NCBI GenBank assembly: GCA_964542745.1 | Contig: CAZIVR010000163.1 | Span: 1 to 5,558, forward strand | DNA: 5,558 bases | Direction: 5' to 3' | From: DATKAB01 sp964542745 | Lineage (GTDB): Bacteria; Eisenbacteria; RBG-16-71-46 | In this document: one piece after another, positions 1-5,558 of the stretch | Layout: the number at the start of each line of letters is the position of its first letter | How positions within the stretch are numbered: the stretch's first letter is position 1 | Translations under genes and position numbers: made by a program | The notes under the pieces: generated by a model | The model's input: the letters and a program-made list of their open reading frames with translations, nothing else | The model's database searches: none | Told to the model about the DNA's origin: nothing

Positions 1-122
1 TCGCGCCCCCTGGGAGTTACCCAGCACCCTGCCCTGTGGAGTTCGGACTTTCCTCAGGCGAGTCTCCGGGCCACCGCAAAGCGGCAGCGTCGAGTCCTCA
101 CCCGCGATCACCTGGGAGACTC
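1..122 (-). ncRNA. rnpB: RNase P RNA, 5' part (3' end beyond the window)
   Basis: This is the catalytic RNA of RNase P, which removes 5' leaders from precursor tRNAs. The minus strand shows the hallmark conserved block GAGGAAAGTCC (55 to 45, start of P4), then CTCCACAGGGCAGGGTG, then a P8-like hairpin CTGGG-TAACT-CCCAG followed by a G-run. Upstream is a P3-like arm: GAG and CUC segments on both sides of internal loops, capped by a 7-bp stem with a UUU loop at about 71-87. Aligning by memory with E. coli M1 RNA, CCAG-GTGATCGC here matches CCAG-ACAGTCGC, which places the mature 5' end near 122-123 and gives about 67 nt before P4 (about 60 in E. coli). The rest of the RNA lies left of the window. 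The predicted 5' end overlaps the last codons of the RNase H gene. The identity is secure; the exact 5' end is inferred. Confidence 0.93.
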
Positions 123-545
123 GGAACCCAGGATACGATCCAGCGCTTCGTTGACCAGCTGGTCCGCGCGCGCGTTGGCCTCGCGACGGACCGAAACCCA
201 TCGAATGTCCGGAATGCGGGCCGCGGCGCGGCGCGCCTCCGCGTGGAGGGGCTTGAGCCCCTCGTGCTTCACGCGGTATTTCCCGGTCATCTGCCGCACC
301 ACCAGCTCGGAATCCATGTTCACTTCGAGCGCCGTCACCCCGAGGGCCGCGGCCGCCTCGAGGCCGGCGATCAGGCTGCGGTACTCGGCGACGTTGTTGG
401 TGGCGGTCCCGACGTACTCGCCGCGCGCCTCGCGCTCGGCCCCGGCCGGGTCCTGGAGCACGTACCCGAAGGCCGCGGGGCCCGGGTTGCCGCGGGATCC
501 GCCGTCGCAGCGGAGCCTCCAGAACGTGGGTCGAGGGTCGGGCAC
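108..545 (-). CDS. rnhA: Ribonuclease HI family protein (type 1 RNase H)
   Basis: The protein degrades the RNA strand of RNA-DNA hybrids such as Okazaki primers and R-loops in the cytoplasm. It has 145 residues from the GTG at 545, normal for the compact RNase HI family. All four catalytic acidic residues are visible: D14 in CDGGSRGNPGPA, E54 in TNNVAEY, D78 in NMDSELV and D128 in ANARADQLVNEALD. The DGGSRGNPGPA form resembles the archaeal/Gram-positive-like RNase HI group (as in the N-terminal half of mycobacterial Rv2228c) rather than E. coli RnhA. I chose the GTG at 545 because the fold begins directly after it and a GAGGG lies 12 bases upstream. An ATG at 608 would add 21 residues of low-complexity sequence and overlap the patatin gene. 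The gene starts 32 bases after the patatin stop, so it is probably in the same operon, and its 3' end overlaps rnpB. Activity on hybrids is inferred from the intact motifs. Confidence 0.92.
   Translation of the reverse strand: MPDPRPTFWRLRCDGGSRGNPGPAAFGYVLQDPAGAEREARGEYVGTATNNVAEYRSLIAGLEAAAALGVTALEVNMDSELVVRQMTGKYRVKHEGLKPLHAEARRAAARIPDIRWVSVRREANARADQLVNEALDRILGSESPR
130..157 (-). promoter_or_regulatory. Candidate rnpB promoter inside the RNase H gene
   Basis: On the minus strand TGGTCA (157-152, 4 of 6 matches to the -35 consensus) is followed after 16 bases by TATCCT (135-130, 4 of 6 matches to the -10). Seven bases further is G122, which is the 5' end of rnpB predicted independently from RNA alignment. 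The spacing is right for a sigma-70 start at that base. The elements are imperfect and lie in coding sequence, so this is a candidate only; co-transcription with the RNase H gene followed by 5' processing is the alternative. Confidence 0.4.
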
Positions 546-577
546 GGGTGAACTGTACCCTCGCCCGGGCCGCGCGA

Positions 578-2008
578 TCAACCCGCGGCCGGGGACGGCG
601 CGAACCATCCGGCGCGTTCGAGCGCCCGCCACGCGTCGGCCTCCCCGCGGTCCATGAGCTGCGCGGCGGTCGCGGGATCGAATCCGAGCACCCCGCCGGG
701 GAGCGGCGTCTCGGGCTCCACCACGCAGATGCGCGCCGGCGGGCCTTCCGGAGTCTCCGGCTCGCGCGTCCACTCGGCGGGCAGCCCGCGCAGCTCGCTC
801 TTCAGCTCCCTCCAGCTCGACAGCTCGATCAGGCGCCCGCCCATCTCCATCAGGTGCGGATCATGCCCCCACGGCGACAGGCCCCCGCTCGGCGTGAGCA
901 GCACCACCAGCACCGACTCGGCGCCGTCGGCGAGCGCCACGTGGATCGGCTGGTTCGAGAACGGTCCGGCGTCCACGTAGTCGCGGCCGAAGAGCCGCAC
1001 CGGCTCGTAGACCAGCGGAATCGCCGAGGACGCCAGCGCCGCGCGCAGCAGGTCCGGAGGCTGGCGCAGCGGGATCGCCTCGCCCAGCGACTCCTCGACC
1101 CGCGCGAGGAAGTGCGGGCTGGGATCCTGCCAGTTGAGGAAGTGGACGAGTTTCCCGCTCTGCAGGTCGCAGGCGCTGATCACGAGATGGGTGTCGGGCG
1201 ACAGCAGCCGCCCCGGATCCCCTTCCTCGACCAGCCGGTCGATGACCTGCCGCCGGGGCCGCGTCGGCCAGATGCCCCGGCCGCGCGTCTCGGGGAGCAG
1301 CCGCATCATCGCGCGCCGCGCGAGATCGCCGGGGCGTCCCGCCCGTCCGAAGAACCACGCCAGGGCGCCCACCAGGATCAGGGTGGCGCTGAAGCGGTGG
1401 GGCCAGGGCACCGCGAACCCCAGGGTGAGCAGGTGGAGCGCCGTGGCGGCGATCAGCCCGCGGCCGAGCCAGCGGCGGGCGCGCCGGCTCTCGAGCTGCC
1501 CTCCCACCCGCGTCACCCACCGGTCGGCGGGCCGGGCGAGCAGCAGGAGGATCACGCCCGCGAGGGCGATCAGGAGCCAGGCCGTGACGTCGAGGAGCAC
1601 CGACTGGACGTCGGCGTGCGCGCCGACGCGGCGCCGGAACAGCCGCGCCGCGCTGAGTTCCTGGGAGCTCATGAGCGTGAGCACCACCTCGGCGAGCGCG
1701 AGCGACGCCACCAGTCCGCCGATCCCCCGCAGCATGAGCGCGGTCCACCGCAGCCCGAGCTGCGAGGCCCGCAGGGTGCCCCACACGCGCTCGAGAGGCC
1801 GGGTGCGGAACCCGTGGGCGAGCCACGCCACCGCGTTGATCGCCCCCACCGAAACGCCGGCGAGCGTGGCGGGCCGGATCCCGACCGACTCGAGGACGCG
1901 CAGCACGCCGACCTCGTAGGCCCCGAGCGCGCCGCCCCCCGCGAGCACCACCGCCAGCCGGCGGGCGCGGATCGCGGGATGGAGCTCCCGCCGCCCGGGA
2001 GCGTTCAC
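578..2008 (-). CDS. Patatin-like phospholipase family protein with membrane-spanning insert
   Basis: This is a predicted serine lipid acyl hydrolase of the patatin family, 476 residues. The oxyanion-hole loop GGGALGAYEVGVL is at residues 24-36, the nucleophile elbow GVSVG puts the catalytic serine at S53, and the dyad aspartate is D346 in the DAG motif (346-348). Between them the usual patatin core is interrupted by four hydrophobic stretches, at about 92-113, 137-158, 183-201 and 207-221, separated by Arg-rich loops. They look like transmembrane helices, so the enzyme is probably an inner-membrane protein. An even number of helices keeps S53 and D346 on the same side, most likely the cytoplasm, and no signal peptide is apparent. 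The start is a GTG 7 bases after the zinc-ribbon stop, with GGAG 12 bases upstream overlapping the previous gene's end, which suggests coupled translation. The substrate is unknown; membrane phospholipid or lysophospholipid is the natural guess. Confidence 0.9.
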   Translation of the reverse strand: MNAPGRRELHPAIRARRLAVVLAGGGALGAYEVGVLRVLESVGIRPATLAGVSVGAINAVAWLAHGFRTRPLERVWGTLRASQLGLRWTALMLRGIGGLVASLALAEVVLTLMSSQELSAARLFRRRVGAHADVQSVLLDVTAWLLIALAGVILLLLARPADRWVTRVGGQLESRRARRWLGRGLIAATALHLLTLGFAVPWPHRFSATLILVGALAWFFGRAGRPGDLARRAMMRLLPETRGRGIWPTRPRRQVIDRLVEEGDPGRLLSPDTHLVISACDLQSGKLVHFLNWQDPSPHFLARVEESLGEAIPLRQPPDLLRAALASSAIPLVYEPVRLFGRDYVDAGPFSNQPIHVALADGAESVLVVLLTPSGGLSPWGHDPHLMEMGGRLIELSSWRELKSELRGLPAEWTREPETPEGPPARICVVEPETPLPGGVLGFDPATAAQLMDRGEADAWRALERAGWFAPSPAAG

Positions 2009-2015
2009 GGCGGCG

Positions 2016-2729
2016 TCAGGCTCCGTCGGGAGGCCAGACCAGCAGGCGGCCGCAGCCCTCGCACACGATGACCCGGTCGCGCTTGCGCGCCTCCTGCAGC
2101 GTCTGCGGCGGCTGGGCCCGGTAGCACCCGCCGCACGCGCCCTTCAGGATCGCCACCACCGCGACCCCGGCCCGCGACTGGTGCACGCGCTCGTAGCGGG
2201 CGCGCGTGCCCGCCGCGATCGGCTCGAGCTGCGCCTCGCGCGCCGCCTGGATCTCCGCGACGCGCGCCTCGGCGGCCCGCTCGGCCGCGTCGATCTCGCC
2301 GCGCCGCCCGTCGAGCTCCGCCACGGCCGCCTTGAGGGCGCGCTCCACCACCGGCTTCTCCGCGGCGAGCGCCTCCTCGGCATCCATCTGCATCAGGACG
2401 CGGGTCTCGATCTCGGAGCGCCTCGCCTTGGCGCCCGCGATCTCGTGGAGCAGGGCCTGGTACTCCTCGTTCTTCTTCACCATCGGGAGTTGCGAGGCGA
2501 ACTTCCGTTCCTGCTCGGTGCAGGCCTCCGCCTCGCGCTCCAGCTCGCGGCGCAGCTTCTGCGCGTCGGCGATGCGCGCCTGGATCGCCTCGAGCTTGGC
2601 GCGCTCCTCGGCCGCGCGCGCCTCGAGCTCCCGGCGCTGCTCCGGAAAGCGGGTGAGCGCCCCGCGCGCCTCGACGAGCCGCTCGTCGAGGCCCCGCAGT
2701 TCCCACAGGCGGTCGATCTCGTCGCTCAC
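2016..2729 (-). CDS. C4-type zinc ribbon, coiled-coil protein (zf-RING_7 / DUF164-like)
   Basis: The protein has 237 residues from the GTG at 2729. Residues 1 to about 180 are almost entirely charged, Ala/Glu/Arg-rich helix with heptad-like spacing, a long antiparallel coiled coil that includes the characteristic KKNEEYQALLHEI segment. The C-terminus carries a zinc ribbon with two CxxC pairs: C199 and C202 (ACGGCY), C223 and C226 (VCEGCGR), with ILKGACGGCY and a final RLLVW typical of the family. Family members are widespread, and a nucleic-acid-associated role is commonly suspected but not settled. The family often neighbours RNase HI (as in mycobacterial Rv2229c-Rv2228c), and the same two genes flank the patatin gene here. 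The chosen GTG has GGGGGA 6 bases upstream. A longer in-frame start at 2801 would translate through the terminator hairpin and its T-tract and is unlikely. A terminator lies immediately upstream, so expression needs read-through. Confidence 0.87.
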   Translation of the reverse strand: MSDEIDRLWELRGLDERLVEARGALTRFPEQRRELEARAAEERAKLEAIQARIADAQKLRRELEREAEACTEQERKFASQLPMVKKNEEYQALLHEIAGAKARRSEIETRVLMQMDAEEALAAEKPVVERALKAAVAELDGRRGEIDAAERAAEARVAEIQAAREAQLEPIAAGTRARYERVHQSRAGVAVVAILKGACGGCYRAQPPQTLQEARKRDRVIVCEGCGRLLVWPPDGA

Positions 2730-2860
2730 CGCGCGTCCCCCAAAGAAAAAGCGGGGATGTCCGACCGGACATCCCCGCCGCGGGGGAACGCGACCGCGCA
2801 CGGGCGGCCGCGCCGCGGGGCGCGGGCTCGATCCGCCGGGGCTCGACGATTTCGGTTCAT
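2726..2860 (-). CDS. Possible 44-codon leader ORF overlapping the terminator
   Basis: This short reading frame begins with ATG at 2860, preceded by GGAGG (2873-2869) at an ideal 8-base spacing. It ends in TGA at 2728-2726, which overlaps the GTG start of the zinc-ribbon gene in a GTGA configuration. The product would be an Arg-rich 44-residue peptide (11 Arg) with no recognisable domain. Its second half is encoded by the terminator hairpin and T-tract. Translation through the hairpin would disturb termination, and the stop/start overlap would couple it to the next gene, so it fits a regulatory leader peptide. In sequence this GC-rich an ORF of this length can arise by chance, and the peptide shows no other sign of selection, so confidence is low. 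Confidence 0.3.
   Translation of the reverse strand: MNRNRRAPADRARAPRRGRPCAVAFPRGGDVRSDIPAFSLGDAR
2742..2778 (-). terminator. Rho-independent terminator directly before the zinc-ribbon gene
   Basis: A perfect 12-bp stem, GCGGGGATGTCC paired with GGACATCCCCGC (2778-2767 with 2762-2751 on the minus strand), encloses a 4-base loop. It is followed on the minus strand by TTTTTCTTT (2750-2742). This is a canonical intrinsic terminator for transcripts coming from the tRNA genes; the plus strand has no matching T-tract. Only 12 bases separate the T-tract from the GTG of the next gene, and the Shine-Dalgarno GGGGGA starts at the base after the tract. It is therefore either an attenuator or a leaky tRNA terminator. 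Confidence 0.85.
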
Positions 2861-2913
2861 GCGTGGTGCCTCCGCGGCGGCGCCCGCCGTGGGCCGCGCC
2901 TCACGCGCGAAAA

Positions 2914-2989
2914 TGGTGGGCGGAACAGGACTCGAACCTGTGACCCCCTGGTTGTGATCCAGGTGCTCTACCAGCTGAGCTATCCGCCC
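2914..2989 (-). tRNA. tRNA-Val (anticodon CAC)
   Basis: This 76-nt tRNA decodes GUG valine codons. The acceptor stem GGGCGGA pairs with TCCGCCC, the D-arm is GCTC/GAGC with an 8-nt loop, and the anticodon stem CCTGG/CCAGG carries the loop ATCACAA, giving anticodon CAC at 2956-2954. The variable loop is GGGTC and the T-arm ACAGG/CCTGT has loop TTCGAGT. The terminal ACCA is encoded. It follows the CAU tRNA after a 54-bp spacer on the same strand with no obvious separate promoter, so both probably come from one precursor cut by RNase P and 3' nucleases. Confidence 0.96.
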
Positions 2990-3043
2990 GAAGCTCGGGC
3001 GCCGGTGCGGGGGCCCGGGGGGCCGCCCGCGATTGACGCTCCC

Positions 3044-3117
3044 TGGGCCCACCTGGATTCGAACCAGGGTCTTGCCGGTTATGAGCCGGCCGCTCTGGAC
3101 CGCTGAGCTATGGGCCC
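3044..3117 (-). tRNA. tRNA with CAU anticodon, probably tRNA-Ile2 (lysidine-modified)
   Basis: This is a complete 74-nt cloverleaf: acceptor GGGCCCA/TGGGCCC, D-arm GCTC/GAGC with a 9-nt loop, anticodon stem GCCGG/CCGGC with loop CTCATAA, variable loop AAGAC, and T-arm CCTGG/CCAGG with loop TTCGAAT. Anticodon CAT is at 3083-3081. It is not the initiator, because base pair 1-72 is a normal G-C and the three-G anticodon stem run is absent. C4-G69 and C5-G68 are pairs favoured by the lysidine synthetase TilS, so tRNA-Ile2 reading AUA is more likely than elongator tRNA-Met, though the latter is not excluded. The 3' end is the discriminator A followed by GGG, so CCA is not encoded and must be added afterwards. 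Confidence 0.93.
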
Positions 3118-3159
3118 AGCGAGGGCACGCAGCGTCACTGCGCCTAGAAAAGCCGGGTG

Positions 3160-3188
3160 TTTCTATCAGCGGCCCGGGGGAGTGTCAA
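3160..3188 (-). promoter_or_regulatory. Sigma-70 promoter of the tRNA pair
   Basis: A perfect -35 TTGACA (3188-3183) is followed after exactly 17 bases by the -10 TAGAAA (3165-3160, 4 of 6 matches; T at position 1 and A at position 2 kept, final T replaced). The start would be near 3154-3153, about 36 bases before the mature 5' end of the CAU tRNA. The sequence after the -10 (CACCCGGC) is GC-rich, like the discriminators of stringently controlled stable-RNA promoters. The element lies between rpoD and the tRNAs in otherwise very GC-rich sequence, which makes chance unlikely. Confidence 0.8.
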
Positions 3189-3210
3189 ATCGGGGAGTGG
3201 GCGAACCCGG

Positions 3211-3252
3211 CCGGCACGCCGCGGCGGGGCGCTCCCCGCGCGGCGTTTCCGG
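3211..3252 (-). terminator. Strong GC hairpin after rpoD, no T-tract
   Basis: Just after the rpoD TAG the minus strand folds into ACGCCGCG-CGGGG, loop AGCG, CCCCG-(bulged C)-CGCGGCGT (3246-3216). That is 13 pairs with one bulge, extended by CCGG/CCGG at 3252-3249 and 3214-3211. No T-run follows. It may slow or protect the 3' end of the rpoD message, or mark a Rho-dependent end. It separates the rpoD transcript from the tRNA promoter, which starts 23 bases further on. Confidence 0.5.
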
Positions 3253-3258
3253 TCGGGC

Positions 3259-5061
<1,803 letters not shown>

Positions 5062-5089
5062 CGCTCGTGCCTCTCGTGGATGTGCGGGC

Positions 5090-5112
5090 CGGACCGGCGT
5101 CGTGCCGGTCCG
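5090..5112 (-). other. Perfect intergenic hairpin between dnaG and rpoD
   Basis: The minus strand reads CGGACCGGC, loop ACGAC, GCCGGTCCG: nine unbroken pairs, mostly G-C, in the 67-bp gap between the dnaG stop and the rpoD start. No T-tract follows, so it is not a standard intrinsic terminator. In E. coli the dnaG-rpoD junction is an mRNA processing point that sets different levels of the two proteins. A stable stem here could play a similar stabilising or cleavage-guiding role, but that is inference. It ends 28 bases before the rpoD ATG and leaves the GAGAGG ribosome binding site unpaired. Confidence 0.6.
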
Positions 5113-5128
5113 CCTCGGTTCCGATTCG

Positions 5129-5558
5129 TTATCCCGTCGCGCCCCAGTCGCGAAGCGACCGGGCGATTTGTCCGATGTCTTCCATCAGGCGCGCCGATTC
5201 CTCGGGCGCCACGGCTTCCCGCAGCCGCCGCTGGCGGTCGTGAAGCGCCTCCCGCAGCCGGCGCTGCACCATCACCCGCACCGCGCCGCGCGCCTCCTCG
5301 AGCCAGTCCAGCTCGCGCCCGTCGGAGGCCAGCTCGCGCGCCAGCGCGGCTTCGGGTCCGTCCTCGGGCAGCGCCGCGCCCTCCTCCCACAGCCGCTTCG
5401 CCAGCGCCGCGCATTCCGGGTCGTGAAAGTCCTCGGGCCCCACCTGCTCGCGCGCGGGCTCGACCGCCTCGGGCGCGTGGAGCAGGGCGCGCAGCAGGTG
5501 CGCCTCGGCCGGGTCGCGCGCCACGCGCGGCCGGGCCGGGGCCGCCGGCGCGGCCGCC
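5129..5558 (-). CDS. dnaG: DNA primase, C-terminal part (gene start beyond the window)
   Basis: This is the 3' end of the primase that makes RNA primers at the replication fork. The visible 143 residues begin with an Ala/Pro-rich linker (AAAPAAPARPR), followed by the helical C-terminal DnaB-helicase-binding domain. Recognisable family wording includes PAEAHLLRALLHAPE, the segment EQVGPEDFHDPECAALAKRLWEEG and a terminal helix pair rich in Arg/Glu. The zinc-binding and TOPRIM domains would lie to the right of the window. An internal GTG at 5524 is not the real start, because the reading frame stays open to the edge and the domain is only the tail of DnaG. It sits directly upstream of rpoD, which supports the call strongly. 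The helicase-binding domain is the least conserved part of primase, so identification rests partly on that neighbourhood. Confidence 0.87.
   Translation of the reverse strand, partial: AAAPAAPARPRVARDPAEAHLLRALLHAPEAVEPAREQVGPEDFHDPECAALAKRLWEEGAALPEDGPEAALARELASDGRELDWLEEARGAVRVMVQRRLREALHDRQRRLREAVAPEESARLMEDIGQIARSLRDWGATG

Noticed and set aside
546..773. N-terminal extension of the RNase H gene to 608 or 773
   Set aside because: The added residues are low complexity, overlap the patatin C-terminus, and no Shine-Dalgarno precedes them; the RNase H fold begins just after the GTG at 545.
861..1826. Second minus-strand frame inside the patatin gene
   Set aside because: Arg/Ala/Pro-rich out-of-frame shadow of the patatin coding sequence with no motifs.
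548..2071. Long plus-strand open frame (507 codons) opposite the patatin gene
   Set aside because: It is antisense to a gene with clear catalytic motifs, its translation is low-complexity Arg/Pro/Gly/Glu, and it has no recognisable domain; such mirror frames are normal in GC-rich DNA.
2751..2778. Palindrome GCGGGGATGTCC/GGACATCCCCGC as a protein operator
   Set aside because: The T-run directly following it on the minus strand makes an intrinsic terminator the simpler explanation.
2730..2801. Longer start for the zinc-ribbon protein at 2801
   Set aside because: The extra 24 residues are encoded by the terminator hairpin and T-tract (giving FFFGG), while the GTG at 2729 has a good Shine-Dalgarno and begins the family's usual N-terminal helix.
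2181..2957. Plus-strand open frame opposite the zinc-ribbon gene, running into tRNA-Val
   Set aside because: Leu/Arg/Ala-rich mirror of the coiled-coil codons, and it overlaps a tRNA gene; no family resemblance.
3044..3117. CAU tRNA as the initiator tRNA-fMet
   Set aside because: Base pair 1-72 is a normal G-C instead of the initiator mismatch, and the anticodon stem lacks the three consecutive G-C pairs of initiators.
5113..5160. Separate rpoD promoter at the dnaG 3' end (GATAAC near 5133-5128)
   Set aside because: No acceptable -35 at a suitable distance was found on the minus strand, so it was not called.

Overview
This GC-rich bacterial window is a housekeeping information-processing cluster, and every supported gene lies on the minus strand. 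In transcription order (right to left) it holds: the C-terminal end of DNA primase (dnaG), the complete major sigma factor (rpoD), a CAU-anticodon tRNA (probably tRNA-Ile2), tRNA-Val(CAC), a C4 zinc-ribbon coiled-coil protein, a patatin-like lipid hydrolase with an unusual membrane-spanning insert, a type 1 RNase H, and the 5' part of the RNase P RNA gene (rnpB), which runs off the left edge.

The high GC content, GTG starts, a 600-residue RpoD with a long non-conserved region between regions 1.2 and 2.1, and a type A-like RNase P RNA 5' domain point to a GC-rich Gram-negative-type lineage. Candidates are the former Deltaproteobacteria or a related uncultured phylum. I cannot fix the phylum from this sequence. 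The dnaG-rpoD pair is the widespread macromolecular-synthesis arrangement. The pairing of the zinc-ribbon protein with RNase HI is also known elsewhere (for example mycobacterial Rv2229c-Rv2228c); here a patatin gene sits between the two.

Region by region: (1) 5062-5558 holds the dnaG end and a 67-bp gap carrying a perfect 9-bp hairpin just upstream of the rpoD ribosome binding site. (2) 3259-5061 is rpoD, followed by a strong GC hairpin without a T-tract. (3) 2914-3188 holds a near-consensus sigma-70 promoter (TTGACA, 17-bp spacer, TAGAAA) driving the two tRNAs; tRNA-Val encodes its CCA end and the CAU tRNA does not. (4) 2726-2873 is the most unusual stretch. A textbook intrinsic terminator (12-bp stem plus TTTTTCTTT) lies only 12 bases before the GTG start of the zinc-ribbon gene, inside a 44-codon reading frame that has a good Shine-Dalgarno and whose TGA overlaps that GTG. 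This looks like a leader-ORF/attenuator unit controlling the downstream genes. (5) 108-2729 holds zinc ribbon, patatin and RNase HI, 7 and 32 bases apart, probably one operon. (6) 1-122 is the 5' part of rnpB, whose predicted 5' end overlaps the end of the RNase H gene; a plausible rnpB promoter lies inside the RNase H coding sequence.

No mobile element, CRISPR array or foreign-looking segment is visible. The parts most worth a second look are regulatory (terminator/leader ORF, rnpB overlap) and the four-helix insert in the patatin domain.
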